DNA of 64,000 bases from Nostoc sp. CMAA1605 (GCF_021596505.1 NZ_PJIZ01000005.1:1-64000); one strand, 5' to 3'; positions 26,457-36,225 are shown, numbered from the stretch's first letter. Translations and numbers: made by a program. The notes: a model not told the origin generated them from the sequence alone.

Positions 26457-27110
26457 ATGAAATCTACTTACATCCACGGAAAATGCTACTACCAAGGTGA
26501 TAACGGTATTATGCTTCCTGCCGTCACCACAGTTCTAAAAGCTACACAGTCTCCAGAATCTCTCAAAGCACTCTCTCATTGGCGTAATAAAGTCGGTGAC
26601 ATAGAAGCAAATCGAATTGCTGCAAATAGTCGCCGTCGAGGAAATGCTTTGCATCAGTTGATTAAAAAATATCTGCAAGGCTATTTAGTTAAAGCTGACA
26701 AGAGTTTTGTTCAACCTTACTGGGATAGTGTTCAGCTTGTACTGAACAAGATTAGTGATGTTCAACTCGTTGAACAAGACGCACCTAACTATGTTGAACG
26801 TTATGCAGGAAAAGTTGATTTAGTAGCACGTTACCAAGGTGTTCCGCATACTATAGAATGGACAACGGCCGAAGAAGCAAAACCTAGTATCCATCGGCTC
26901 TATGACAAGCCGTTACAATTAGCAGCTTATACAGGTTCAGTCAATCGGCATTATAGCCATATCTTCAAATCCAAAATCAATCATGCTTTAATTGTTGTGG
27001 CCTTGCCAGATAGAGACGCTCAAATTTTTTCATTTAACCGCTCAACGCTAATTAATGAATGGCACAATTGGTTGAATCGACTGAGGTTATTTTACAAGTT
27101 TTTCTCCTAA
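26457..27110 (+). CDS. PD-(D/E)XK-superfamily protein, RecB/MGME1-like, atypical active site
   Basis: 217 residues. Motifs in order match RecB-like nucleases: RRRGNALHQLIKKYL (His box), AGKVDLVARYQG (first acidic residue), HTIEWTTAEEAK where a D/E-x-K-T is expected, and DKPLQLAAYTG (Q-x3-Y box). The usual catalytic lysine position reads Thr (IEWTT). It may be inactive, or use the Lys a few residues on. Function unknown. It is divergent from the NB-ARC gene, with 86 bp between. Confidence 0.65.
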   Translation: MKSTYIHGKCYYQGDNGIMLPAVTTVLKATQSPESLKALSHWRNKVGDIEANRIAANSRRRGNALHQLIKKYLQGYLVKADKSFVQPYWDSVQLVLNKISDVQLVEQDAPNYVERYAGKVDLVARYQGVPHTIEWTTAEEAKPSIHRLYDKPLQLAAYTGSVNRHYSHIFKSKINHALIVVALPDRDAQIFSFNRSTLINEWHNWLNRLRLFYKFFS

Positions 27111-27300
27111 TGTTCTCGCTGCCTGGAATTGTATAGGCGATGTCTATACAAGACTTCGCCTCCTGTAATTTCTAACAGGTAGTCCTTTGCATCCTTGTAT
27201 CTTCCATCTCTTGGGCAAAGTCGAGAATGGTGATTTTTTATCTTTACAACCAATATGGGTTTTCAATATTTCATATTCTGATTCAGTAACAGGCAAATTT

Positions 27301-27633
27301 TTATAAAGGTGGGGGAAAGCGAATATCTGCACTGAAACTCTCTACACTAGCACTTTGATGAATGGGTAAGACATATTCTAAGTTTTCATGAGGGCGAGGA
27401 ATAATATGATCAGCTAGCCATTCACCACCATTAACTCGTTTGATGGCATCTAATCCAGCTTTCACAGCAACGTTAACTTCCCCTAGTTCTCCGCGAATCA
27501 GGACTGTAATGCGTCCTAAATCAGTATTTTCGTATCCTACTAAAGTGACACGGGCAGCTTTACACATAGCATCACCCACTTCTAGTGCTGTGGGAACGCC
27601 GTAAACTTCAATCATGCCTAGTGCCAAGGTCAT
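27301..27633 (-). CDS. carboxysome shell protein, CcmK-like (BMC domain)
   Basis: 110 residues from ATG 27631-27633 (MTLALGMIEVYGVPTALEVG); an ATG 22 codons upstream would add a non-family hydrophobic stretch. It is a single BMC domain with the CcmK core AMCKAARVTLVGYE, IRGELGEVNVAVKAG and HIIPRPHENLEYVLPI. CcmK hexamers tile the facets of the carboxysome, the bicarbonate-fed CO2-fixing compartment. It stands alone, away from a ccm operon, like the accessory ccmK3-ccmK6 type genes; which one cannot be told here. Divergent from menB. Confidence 0.88.
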   Translation of the reverse strand: MTLALGMIEVYGVPTALEVGDAMCKAARVTLVGYENTDLGRITVLIRGELGEVNVAVKAGLDAIKRVNGGEWLADHIIPRPHENLEYVLPIHQSASVESFSADIRFPPPL

Positions 27634-27807
27634 AGAAAATTGAGCAATGAAAAAGAATAGGATTTGCAATTGGGATGAATACAATTCAAATCCTATCAAG
27701 AATGAGGAATGAGTAATACAGCTTTTGTGAGAAGAATCTCATCACGGTTAACAGTGAGCCACTTCAAATTGGTAAAATTCTCAAGCACTAGAGCGAACTT
27801 CATTCCC

Positions 27808-28641
27808 ATGCAAATCAACTGGCAATCTGTCAAAACCTACGAAGATATCCTGTATCACAAAACCGACGGTATCGCTAAAATCACCATCAACCGTCCCCAT
27901 AAACGTAATGCTTTTCGACCTAAGACTGTCTTTGAACTTTATGATGCTTTTTGTGATGCTCGTGAAGATACTAGTATTGGTGTAGTTCTTTTTATGGGTG
28001 CAGGGCCTCATACTGATGGTAAATACGCTTTCTGTGCAGGTGGCGACCAGAGTGTCAGAGGTCAAGCAGGTTACGTTGATGATGACGGTGTGCCTCGCTT
28101 GAATGTGTTGGATTTGCAACGCCTGATTCGTTCGATGCCTAAAGTTGTCATTGCCCTTGTCGCTGGCTATGCCATTGGCGGTGGACACGTTCTTCATCTA
28201 ATTTGTGACCTGACTATTGCGGCGGATAATGCGATTTTCGGGCAGACAGGCCCTAAAGTCGGCAGTTTTGATGGTGGTTTTGGTGCTAGTTATCTGGCGC
28301 GCATAGTCGGACAAAAAAAAGCGCGAGAAATTTGGTTTCTCTGTCGTCAATATGATGCTCAACAGGCTTTAGAGATGGGTTTAGTAAATTGTGTTGTGCC
28401 TGTCAATGAACTGGAAACAGAGGGAATTAAATGGGCGCAAGAAATTTTGGAGAAAAGTCCGATTGCGATTCGTTGTTTAAAAGCTGCTTTTAACGCCGAT
28501 TGTGACGGACAGGCGGGTTTACAAGAACTGGCCGGTAATGCCACTTTGTTATATTACATGACGGAAGAAGGCTCGGAAGGTAAGCAGGCTTTCTTGGAAA
28601 AACGTCCACCTAATTTCCGTAATTTCCCTTGGCTGCCTTAA
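27808..28641 (+). CDS. menB: 1,4-dihydroxy-2-naphthoyl-CoA synthase
   Basis: Ring-closing step of naphthoquinone synthesis; in cyanobacteria it serves phylloquinone for photosystem I. 277 residues from ATG 27808 ([18 protein letters not shown]), the usual MenB length; 33 further codons upstream are open but do not look like MenB. Crotonase-fold signatures: [43 protein letters not shown] (oxyanion hole and CoA site), [18 protein letters not shown], and the conserved C-terminus [12 protein letters not shown]. Confidence 0.95.
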   Translation: MQINWQSVKTYEDILYHKTDGIAKITINRPHKRNAFRPKTVFELYDAFCDAREDTSIGVVLFMGAGPHTDGKYAFCAGGDQSVRGQAGYVDDDGVPRLNVLDLQRLIRSMPKVVIALVAGYAIGGGHVLHLICDLTIAADNAIFGQTGPKVGSFDGGFGASYLARIVGQKKAREIWFLCRQYDAQQALEMGLVNCVVPVNELETEGIKWAQEILEKSPIAIRCLKAAFNADCDGQAGLQELAGNATLLYYMTEEGSEGKQAFLEKRPPNFRNFPWLP

Positions 28642-28891
28642 GGTGCTTGGCGGTGATTTAAATTAGGGTTCTTGATGGTTAACAGTGGATGGTTGACTGT
28701 TAACTGTCAGCTTAAGAAAAGACCCCAAGACCTCACTGTTCCCTGTTTTCTGTTCACCAATCAAACTAAAAAATCGCACCCTGCCTAGAGATGCGATCGC
28801 TAAAAACTATGAACTTACAGCACAAGAAATTTTAAAATCGGATGTTAATTTGATGCAGAATGGACATTAAGTTAGGTAATATGGTGGATGA

Positions 28892-29206
28892 TTAGATGAA
28901 TACTGTCTCAACTTTTGTTTGTTCAGAAGTGGAGGCAGTGTTTTCCTGAGCTGAAACAAAAGCAGAATCTTCTAAAGCAGATATTTGACAATCAGATTTA
29001 TTTAAAACTGGTGTAGCATCAGGCAAGCTCCAAGCATCTTCCAACGTTTCCCAAGAAGGCGCGAAAGGTGGTAGTGCTAAAGAACAAGCCTTCCAACTAG
29101 CTTGGACAGGTACGCCCAATTGTTGGCAATTTCCACCACGACGACCTTCTGGTTTGTAGTGGCGACAATAGCGACAGGCAGATGTCAAACAATTAATGGG
29201 TTTCAT
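28892..29206 (-). CDS. small Cys-rich conserved cyanobacterial protein
   Basis: 104 residues. N-terminal CLTSACRYCRHYKPEGRRGG with a CxxC that could bind metal, then CQQLGVPVQASWKACSLALP, followed by a polar tail. I believe this pattern recurs in cyanobacterial genomes, but no function is known to me. ATG at 29204-29206. Confidence 0.65.
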   Translation of the reverse strand: MKPINCLTSACRYCRHYKPEGRRGGNCQQLGVPVQASWKACSLALPPFAPSWETLEDAWSLPDATPVLNKSDCQISALEDSAFVSAQENTASTSEQTKVETVFI

Positions 29207-29749
29207 TTGGGTTCATCTTTGATGCCGATTAGGGCAAATTTCTGTCTTTATATTTTCCTTCTAGATATAAATACGTAGTGATCCCATAACCCGTGATTAT
29301 ATCTAGGTTATAGCCTTTTAATGGCTAAATATGCTTTAGATTATTTTTAGATTCTTGTTATATTTTTAAATGTTTGTTGTAGTGATCACATAGAAATTAT
29401 TGCCTATAACCCATTGGGGATCAAGGGTAAAAGTCAAGTTTTTAATGTAGGGAAAATTTTCAATTAATTTGTAAACTGTGACTTTATAGACTATTATTGT
29501 GTCATTTTTATGATATTGGCAAGTAAATTTGCATACAAGAATCAAATATGATTGACAGCAAAGATTAAATCCAGGTTTTTGGAGTTGGCTGGATGTAATG
29601 TAGTCGATATTCAAACTGGCGACACAAAATCTACCATCAAAAGAGTAGATGGTATTCTACTTTCAGATAGAGAAATCAACCAATTTTGGATTTTGGATTT
29701 TAGATTTTAGATTGACCCCAACCAAGTTAGCGTAGCGGGATGTACTTGA
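29207..29749. other. AT-rich intergenic region
   Basis: No convincing gene. It has a direct repeat GTAGTGATC-N-CATA at 29275-29288 and 29379-29392, 104 bases apart, each near a CTATAACCC or CCATAACCC element. An 82-codon open frame on the minus strand (29366-29614) has no clear Shine-Dalgarno or family signature and is not called. Confidence 0.5.
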
Positions 29750-30301
29750 TCATCTGAGTGATTGTTTGACACTACATAAAGCACATACACCCCAGCGCAG
29801 GAGTTCTCCAGATGGTGTGGGACATTGACATTGAGGGCAGAGGGGTAAACCTTGCGATCGCGTCTGTGTGACTTTCGCCCAAGACTCAAATACCTGATTG
29901 ACATTCTGTTGATTAGCCTGAGTCACCCTCTGAGGGTGATGGCTATCTCCTAAATAACTGGGATGATCCTGCGGAGAAAAGCTAGTTGGTGGCGGTGATA
30001 AATCTGGAGCCTTGTGCCAACCAGCCGTAGAAAAGCGGATATCTACCAAAGACATAGACAACTTGCTATTTAACTTGAGCAGTAGTGTCTGACGGCTAAA
30101 TGTCAAATTCTGCGCCCAGGCTGCGCTAGAGGTAGCGACACGCAACACATCACGCTGCGTGGATATGGGGCGAGAATGGTGAGCAGCTACAGATCCCACA
30201 ACTTCTGCCCAGGATTGGAGTATCAAGGTCAATGGGTCGGCTTGCCATTTAGCTTGCTGTTCTAAAACACCTAAAATATCATTAATTGGTTTAAGTGACA
30301 T
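29750..30301 (-). CDS. DUF721/DciA-like protein with C-terminal zinc ribbon
   Basis: 183 residues from ATG 30299-30301 (MSLKPINDILGVLEQQAK); six more codons upstream are possible. The first 100 residues match the DUF721 family (WAEVVGSVAAHHSRP; LRVATSSAAWAQNLTFSR). The DciA members of this family load the replicative helicase in many bacteria. The C-terminus LCPQCQCPTP with VCALC is a CxxC-CxxC zinc ribbon. Divergent from the SPOR-like membrane protein. Confidence 0.8.
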   Translation of the reverse strand: MSLKPINDILGVLEQQAKWQADPLTLILQSWAEVVGSVAAHHSRPISTQRDVLRVATSSAAWAQNLTFSRQTLLLKLNSKLSMSLVDIRFSTAGWHKAPDLSPPPTSFSPQDHPSYLGDSHHPQRVTQANQQNVNQVFESWAKVTQTRSQGLPLCPQCQCPTPSGELLRWGVCALCSVKQSLR

Positions 30302-30424
30302 TTCGCCTAAGAGTAGCAAAAATCAAGATTAGTTCTGGGATCTATACTAATCAACAATTTTCGTTACGATTAGCACAAAATTATCTACAGTTAATCCAGC
30401 AGCCCCAGTTGGAGGTACGAGGCC

Positions 30425-31651
30425 ATGAGTCAAAATCCCCTGATGGATTCCGGTACGCGATCGCCTAAAATATCTGGTTTAAACCCAGCATTAGCAGCAG
30501 CATTAGGAAGTTTAGAAGTACAGTTAGACCAAGAATTAGCTCGTTACCGACGCTCACGCATGGGAATACGAGCCACCAGCAAGCCTTCAGCGCATAGCTA
30601 TGTCAGCAGTCCTTCCCCAGAAGTGACTACCCATCCTAGCCCCATAGCCGATACTCCATTTCCAACCTTAGAGATTAGCAACTATCTCGCTACTATCCCT
30701 GTTCCAGAAACCCCAAAAGCACCACCAGCCACCCCACCGATCATCAAAGAAACACCGGAACATCATGCAGTTGCTATCAACTCCGAGTCTCACAACCAAA
30801 TTCCTCTACCTCCACCCCAAGCTGCTAGCAGCCTAGTACCGGCGACTACCCAGACAACCCCCCAGGACAAACTTTTAGCTAATGATGCTCCTAGCCAACC
30901 AGATGACTATTTAGAATCGAGTGAAGCTCTGTTGCGTAGTTTAACAGACGAACAATCAGCAGATAATCAACCCACTAATTCTGGTGATAGCCTTTTATCA
31001 CCCTTGGGTATAGGTTCGATACTACTGTTGTTATTAGCAAGCTTGACCTTGGGCTATGTGGTGTTTAATCCCAAAAGCCTACCCCAATTCAATTTGAGCA
31101 AGTTACTTAACAATAATCCACCTGCCAATAACACTAATTCCGAGACTGTCAGCAATCAGTCCCAACCCCAACCAGAACTTACGCCTATACCCAAATATCC
31201 CAACTTAGCCGCCAAGGAATTTCCAGAAGTCAAAGATCCCAATGACATAGTTGGCTTACAACCAAAAATTGTCCCCACACCCTTAGCACCATCTAATCCC
31301 TTAGTAGTTTCTACGCCCTTGCTTCCCCCTGCTACTAACCCTCTTAGCCAAGTACAGCCTTTACCGCCTGCGGATCTATCACCCACCCTACAACCTTCGC
31401 CATCAACCACTACTACACCCACCCAGACAAACGCAGAAATCAAACCCGCAGCAGATGGACGTTACTATATAGTGGCTGAAAATCAAGATGCTAGTACCTT
31501 AGCAGCAGCCAGACAAGTAGTTTCTGATGCTTATTTATCAAGCAATCAAAAATTAATTTATCTGGGCGCGCTCACTAGCAAAGAAGAAGCCCAACAAAGA
31601 ATCAAACAGTTACAAGCTAAAGGAGTGAAAGCTAGGGTGCAACAACCATGA
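30425..31651 (+). CDS. single-pass membrane protein with SPOR-like C-terminus
   Basis: 408 residues. The cytoplasmic part has LNPALAAALGSLEVQLDQEL and a Pro-rich linker; one transmembrane segment at about residues 195-215 (GIGSILLLLLASLTLGYVVF); a long Pro/Thr-rich periplasmic linker; and a C-terminal 65-residue domain (RYYIVAENQDASTLAAARQV then LGALTSKEEAQQRIKQLQAK) that resembles SPOR domains, which bind septal peptidoglycan. ATG 30425 follows GGAGG. A cell-wall or septum role is inferred. Confidence 0.75.
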   Translation: MSQNPLMDSGTRSPKISGLNPALAAALGSLEVQLDQELARYRRSRMGIRATSKPSAHSYVSSPSPEVTTHPSPIADTPFPTLEISNYLATIPVPETPKAPPATPPIIKETPEHHAVAINSESHNQIPLPPPQAASSLVPATTQTTPQDKLLANDAPSQPDDYLESSEALLRSLTDEQSADNQPTNSGDSLLSPLGIGSILLLLLASLTLGYVVFNPKSLPQFNLSKLLNNNPPANNTNSETVSNQSQPQPELTPIPKYPNLAAKEFPEVKDPNDIVGLQPKIVPTPLAPSNPLVVSTPLLPPATNPLSQVQPLPPADLSPTLQPSPSTTTTPTQTNAEIKPAADGRYYIVAENQDASTLAAARQVVSDAYLSSNQKLIYLGALTSKEEAQQRIKQLQAKGVKARVQQP

Positions 31652-31716
31652 ATGGTAGAAATTAATTTAGGATAGGATTGGGGAAGCTTACCAATTCAAA
31701 ATTCAAAATTCAAAAT

Positions 31717-31739
31717 ACCCTACGGAAAGCAAGCTACAA
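31717..31739. repeat. short interspersed repeat TACCC..GCAAGCTAC
   Basis: TACCCTACGGAAAGCAAGC then TAC: a close relative of the insertion in the T-loop of Y RNA 5 (23695-23716), also bounded by TAC triplets. A third, inverted relative lies at about 63487-63509. Confidence 0.6.
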
Positions 31740-31865
31740 AATTAAAAATTAGGAAATCCATATTTTGCAAGGGTTTCTGGATTTGGATATGTTTCATAAT
31801 TTTAGTGAATTGGTATTACCCAAGGGGATTTTGCATTAATATCATGCTCTGCAACGGAGAGCCAC

Positions 31866-32564
31866 ATGGAATTGATCAAGCGGATCGTGCGTGTCATCAA
31901 CGCTAACCTCAACAGTTTCTTAGACAGTGCAGAAGATCCAGAAAAAGTGCTGGAGAAAACTGTCATGGAAATGCAGGAAAATTTAGTTTTGTTACGACAG
32001 GGCGTCGCCCAAGCGATCGCCACTCAAAAACGCACGGAACGCCAAGCCGCATCGGCTCAATCTACAGCAGAAGAATGGTATCGTCGCGCCCAACTAGCCC
32101 TCAATCAAGGTAATGAACCGCTAGCCAGAGAAGCCCTCACCAAACGCCACGCCTATCTAGAAACAGCTACCGCCTTAAATAACCAAATACAACAGCAAAA
32201 TCAAGTAGTAGCTAGACTCAAACAGGATATGCGAACCTTAGAGTTAAAAATAGCGGAAGCCAAAACCAAAAAAGATATGTACATTGCTCGCGCTCGTGCA
32301 GCTCAAGCTTCCTCTAAACTTCAGGATATGCTCAGTGAAGCATCAGCCACCAGCAGCAAAAGTGCGTTTGATCGGATGGAAGAAAAAGTATGGCAACTGG
32401 AAGCGCAATCAGAAGCGATCGCGCAGTTGGGTAATGATAACTTAGAAAAACAATTTACAGCTTTAGAAGCTGCTCAAGACGTAGAACAGGAACTAGCAGC
32501 TATGAAAGCAAATCTCTTAGAGAATACGGAACAAACACCAAAACAGCATTTACCCCCAAGTTAG
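31866..32564 (+). CDS. pspA: PspA/IM30-family protein (PspA type)
   Basis: 232 residues, nearly all alpha-helical coiled coil. N-terminal amphipathic helix ELIKRIVRVINANLNSFL, then EDPEKVLEKTVMEMQENLV. No extra C-terminal helix, so it is the PspA rather than the VIPP1 form. PspA-family proteins form ESCRT-III-like coats on stressed membranes. The vipp1-type paralogue follows 285 bp downstream on the same strand. Confidence 0.88.
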   Translation: MELIKRIVRVINANLNSFLDSAEDPEKVLEKTVMEMQENLVLLRQGVAQAIATQKRTERQAASAQSTAEEWYRRAQLALNQGNEPLAREALTKRHAYLETATALNNQIQQQNQVVARLKQDMRTLELKIAEAKTKKDMYIARARAAQASSKLQDMLSEASATSSKSAFDRMEEKVWQLEAQSEAIAQLGNDNLEKQFTALEAAQDVEQELAAMKANLLENTEQTPKQHLPPS

Positions 32565-32849
32565 AGCAGGGGGCAGGGGATGAGGCAAGGGGGCAGGGGG
32601 CAGGGGGCAGGGGAGAAAGAATATAATGGTCTTCTACTGTATCAAAGTGGAAAAATTTAATCTTTAACGGTTCATCATCAATTGAACAATTAGGTAATCT
32701 TTTAGTTCAGGGGATATTTTAGTAGTTAGATGAGTTTCGGGATGTACTAACCCAGACCGGAAAGATTACATTAAAAATGGAAGTTATTAAGTAGTAAAAA
32801 AGCGAACCACCCAAGCTAGCGCGTAAACTTTACAAGGGAAAACAAAGTT

Positions 32850-33647
32850 ATGGGACTATTTGATCGGATTAAGCGAGTTGTTAGTGCTAACCTCAATGAT
32901 TTAGTGAATAAGGCTGAAGATCCAGAAAAAATGCTGGAACAAGCCATTCTAGAGATGCAGGAAGACTTAGTACAGTTGCGTCAAGGGGTAGCTCAGGCGA
33001 TCGCTGCCCAAAAACGCACAGAGAAACAATATAATGACGCTCAAAACGAAATTAATAAATGGCAACGCAACGCCCAACTGGCAGTGCAGAAAGGGGATGA
33101 AAACCTAGCTAGACAAGCCCTAGAACGGAAAAAAACCTATACCGAGACTGGTAATGCCCTCAAAACTAGCCTAGATCAACAAAACACCCAAATCGAAACC
33201 CTCAAACGCAACTTAATCCAGTTAGAGAGCAAAATCTCGGAAGCCAAAACCAAGAAAGAAATGCTCAAGGCTCGGATCACCACCGCCAAAGCCCAGGAAC
33301 AACTCCAAGGCATGGTGCGGGGTATGAATACTAGCAGTGCAATGGCAGCCTTTGAGCGTATGGAAGAAAAAGTCCTCATGCAAGAAGCGCGCGCCCAATC
33401 AGCCGCCGAACTAGCAGGAGCAGACTTAGAAACCCAATTTGCTCAGTTAGAAGCGGGTAGTGACGTTGATGATGAATTAGCTGCTCTCAAAGCCTCATTA
33501 GCACCTGCAACCCCGCCCAACCAACCCCAACTACCCCCCCAACAAGAACAGCAACAATCCCCCCCTCCTGCTCAATCTACCCCTCAATCTAACAACGTGG
33601 TTGACAGTGAGTTGGAAGCCCTACGCCGCCAATTGGATCAGATGTAA
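32850..33647 (+). CDS. vipp1: VIPP1/IM30 thylakoid membrane-remodelling protein
   Basis: 265 residues. N-terminal amphipathic helix GLFDRIKRVVSANLNDLV, EDPEKMLEQAILEMQEDLV, a long coiled coil, then a Pro/Gln linker and the C-terminal helix DSELEALRRQLDQM that marks VIPP1. It is needed in cyanobacteria and chloroplasts for thylakoid upkeep. ATG 32850. A terminator follows at 33673. Confidence 0.92.
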   Translation: MGLFDRIKRVVSANLNDLVNKAEDPEKMLEQAILEMQEDLVQLRQGVAQAIAAQKRTEKQYNDAQNEINKWQRNAQLAVQKGDENLARQALERKKTYTETGNALKTSLDQQNTQIETLKRNLIQLESKISEAKTKKEMLKARITTAKAQEQLQGMVRGMNTSSAMAAFERMEEKVLMQEARAQSAAELAGADLETQFAQLEAGSDVDDELAALKASLAPATPPNQPQLPPQQEQQQSPPPAQSTPQSNNVVDSELEALRRQLDQM

Positions 33648-33672
33648 TCATTGCGAAATACTCAGTATCAAT

Positions 33673-33707
33673 AATCCCACACCTCCTGGTAGTGGGATTT
33701 TGTTTTT
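33673..33707 (+). terminator. terminator after vipp1
   Basis: AATCCCAC (33673-33680) pairs with GTGGGATT (33692-33699), followed by TTGTTTTTG. Confidence 0.75.
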
Positions 33708-33874
33708 GTTCCTTAGTCATCGGCTGTTTTCTCCTATGCCCAATACCCCATTCCCCATTCCCAATCGTTAACATGAGAAAATATCTATGCAATAGAGACT
33801 ATGGACTGTTGACGACTTTGGGATACAGTATTTTGTGTGCCAATTTTGATCGATGCTAACTAATGGAGACTGCA

Positions 33875-34210
33875 ATGAGTAAGGGTGTAATCACCATCAC
33901 CGATGCTGAGTTTGAAACTGAAGTGTTGCAAGCCGAGCAGCCTGTATTAGTTTACTTTTGGGCTTCTTGGTGTGGGCCTTGTAAATTGATGTCGCCGGTG
34001 ATTAATGTAGCTGCTACAGATTATGGCGATCGCCTCAAGGTCGTCAAACTAGAAGTTGATCCTAACCCGATCACGGTGAAAGAGTATCAAGTAGAAGGTG
34101 TACCAGCTCTGAGACTACTTCAAGGAGGACAACTCCTAGCGTCTACAGAAGGAGTAATCAGTAAAGATAAACTCCTCCATCTTCTCGATACGTATTTAAA
34201 TAATAATTAG
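33875..34210 (+). CDS. thioredoxin
   Basis: 111 residues from ATG 33875; GGAG at 33865-33868 sits 6 bases before it, so the ATG at 33863 is part of the ribosome site. Active site FWASWCGPCK, cis-proline in VEGVPALRLLQGG. A soluble disulfide reductase of the bacterial thioredoxin family; which of the cyanobacterial types cannot be settled here. Confidence 0.9.
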   Translation: MSKGVITITDAEFETEVLQAEQPVLVYFWASWCGPCKLMSPVINVAATDYGDRLKVVKLEVDPNPITVKEYQVEGVPALRLLQGGQLLASTEGVISKDKLLHLLDTYLNNN

Positions 34211-34350
34211 TCCATAGTCTATAGTCTATAGTCCATAGTGAAGACCATTGACCCACCGCATTTTAGATTTGGGATTGGTTTGTCCTCAAATCACTAATTT
34301 AAAATCTAAAATCTATTGACTATCGACTATTGACTAGTAACTTATAAACT

Positions 34351-35532
34351 ATGCAATTTGCCCAACGGATACAACCCCTGCAATCTAATGTGTTTGCTGA
34401 TATGGACAAGGCTAAGTCTTTGGCTATAGCCGCAGGGAAAGATTTAATTGATTTATCGCTAGGTTCTTCTGATTTACCCGCCGAACCTCATGTGATTGCA
34501 GCGATCGCTCAGTCACTTTATGATCCTAGTACCCACGGTTATCTACTGTTTAACGGTACGAGGGAATTTCGAGAAGCGGCGGCTAGGTGGTATGCACGAA
34601 AGTTTGGAGTTGAAGTTGATCCAGAAACTGAGGTGTTACCTCTAATTGGTTCTCAAGAGGGTACTGCTCATTTACCTTTAGCTTTACTCAACCCAGGAGA
34701 TTTTGCTTTACTTTTAGATCCTGGCTACCCTTCCCACGCTGGCGGAGTTTACTTAGCTAGTGGGCAAATTTATCCTATGCCATTAACAGCAGAAAATAGT
34801 TTTTTGCCTGTGCTGAGTGACATTCCTGCTCATGTTGTAGCGCAATCACGCATGATGGTATTGAGTTATCCTCATAATCCCACAGCCGCGATCGCACCTT
34901 TATCTTTCTTTCAAGAAGCCGTCGCCTTTTGTCAGCAACACAATATCGCCTTAGTTCACGATTTCCCTTACGTTGATTTAGTATTTGAGGGGCATGAGAA
35001 CTCCGAGAAATCCCTTGTACCTTCGATTTTACAAGCTGACCCCGATAGAAGCGTTTCCATAGAGTTTTTCACCCTTTCTAAGTCTTATCATATGGGTGGC
35101 TTCCGTATTGGTTATGCCATCGGTAATGCCCAATTAATTCAAGCTTTACGACAAATTAAAGCCGCAGTCGATTTTAATCAGTATCGCGGAATTTTAAATG
35201 GCGCGATCGCAGCTCTTTCCGGCCCCCAAGCTGGAGTCAAAGTTGCTGTCGATAGATTTCGTCAACGTCGTGATGCTTTCATCAATGCTTTACACCGCAT
35301 CGGCTGGTATGTTCCCACACCCAAAGCCACGATGTACATTTGGGCGCAATTACCATCACCTTGGAGTCAAAATTCTGTAGAATTCTGCACCAGGTTAGTG
35401 CAGCAAACAGGTGTAGCTGCTTCCCCTGGTGCTGGTTTCGGCAAATCCGGTGAAGGATACGTCCGTTTTGCTCTAGTTCATGAACCCGCATTATTAGAAA
35501 CCGCCGTCGAGAGAATGGCTAAGTTTCTTTAA
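34351..35532 (+). CDS. PLP-dependent class I/II aminotransferase
   Basis: 393 residues. Fold-type I features: GYLLFNGTREFREAAARWY, SYPHNPTAAIAP (substrate carboxylate Asn-Pro), HDFPYVDLVF (cofactor Asp/Tyr) and FTLSKSYHMGGFRIGYAIG with the Schiff-base Lys, then C-terminal GEGYVRFALV with the conserved Arg. It is close to the LL-diaminopimelate or aspartate aminotransferase group; substrate not assignable. ATG 34351. Confidence 0.85.
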   Translation: MQFAQRIQPLQSNVFADMDKAKSLAIAAGKDLIDLSLGSSDLPAEPHVIAAIAQSLYDPSTHGYLLFNGTREFREAAARWYARKFGVEVDPETEVLPLIGSQEGTAHLPLALLNPGDFALLLDPGYPSHAGGVYLASGQIYPMPLTAENSFLPVLSDIPAHVVAQSRMMVLSYPHNPTAAIAPLSFFQEAVAFCQQHNIALVHDFPYVDLVFEGHENSEKSLVPSILQADPDRSVSIEFFTLSKSYHMGGFRIGYAIGNAQLIQALRQIKAAVDFNQYRGILNGAIAALSGPQAGVKVAVDRFRQRRDAFINALHRIGWYVPTPKATMYIWAQLPSPWSQNSVEFCTRLVQQTGVAASPGAGFGKSGEGYVRFALVHEPALLETAVERMAKFL

Positions 35533-35596
35533 TAGGGGTGTAGGGGTGTGAGGGTGTGAGGGTGTAAGGGTGTCCTATGAATTACCCATTAGAATC

Positions 35597-35672
35597 AACC
35601 CTTTACCACTCATTACTCATTACTCCCTACTCATTACTCATTACTCCCTACTCAGCACTCAGCACTCACCAC
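35597..35672. repeat. heptanucleotide tandem repeats
   Basis: ATTACTC, CCTACTC and CACTCAG units in the gap between the aminotransferase and the HNH gene. Confidence 0.8.
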
Positions 35673-36205
35673 TAACCTTCACTCAAGCGTTGAGTATTCC
35701 AAAACTGTTCTGCAAATGCCACAGTTGGATGAATTGGGGCTTTGGGCTTGTTTTTCAGTACCATTCCCGCTTCATGGGGTAAGCGATCGCTTTTGGTTGA
35801 GTTACACTTTTCACAAGCTGTAACAACGTTGTCCCAAGTATGCTGTCCACCTTTGGAACGGGGGATTACATGGTCGAGTGTTAGACGCTTGGTGCTACCA
35901 CAGTATTGACAGGTGTGGTTGTCTCGTCTCAACACCTCACGACGGTTTACAGGCGGTACTTTCCAATGTCGTTCGGGATTGCTCACAGTCAAGCGGATGT
36001 GTTCTGGTACTTGTAGTACGAAACTGGGTGAACGAACTTCCCACTGTTTTGTAGTACCAAAACTCAAAGATTCTGCTTGGCCTGTAACTAACAGCACAAT
36101 GGCGCGCTTGATGTTGACGCGTGCTATTGGTAAGTAGTTCTTAGAGAACACTACGACAGAATTTTGTAGTATGTGTGGCTGCTGAAAAGGTGGTCGAGCT
36201 TCCAT
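35672..36205 (-). CDS. HNH endonuclease
   Basis: 177 residues from ATG 36203-36205, chosen because AGGAGT lies 7 bases upstream; the longer open frame to 36379 crosses a terminator hairpin. HNH domain: CQYCGSTKRLTLDHVIPRSK and then CEKCNSTKSD, i.e. two CxxC zinc pairs around the DHVIP catalytic core. A conserved stand-alone cyanobacterial HNH protein of unknown role; no homing, restriction or CRISPR genes around it. Confidence 0.85.
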   Translation of the reverse strand: MEARPPFQQPHILQNSVVVFSKNYLPIARVNIKRAIVLLVTGQAESLSFGTTKQWEVRSPSFVLQVPEHIRLTVSNPERHWKVPPVNRREVLRRDNHTCQYCGSTKRLTLDHVIPRSKGGQHTWDNVVTACEKCNSTKSDRLPHEAGMVLKNKPKAPIHPTVAFAEQFWNTQRLSEG

Positions 36206-36225
36206 GTAATTCACTCCTAAAAAAA

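Noticed and set aside
27144-27332. 62-codon minus-strand frame
   Set aside because: Overlaps the 3' end of the CcmK-like gene and has no features of its own.
29366-29614. 82-codon minus-strand gene
   Set aside because: AT-rich, no ribosome site and no family features.
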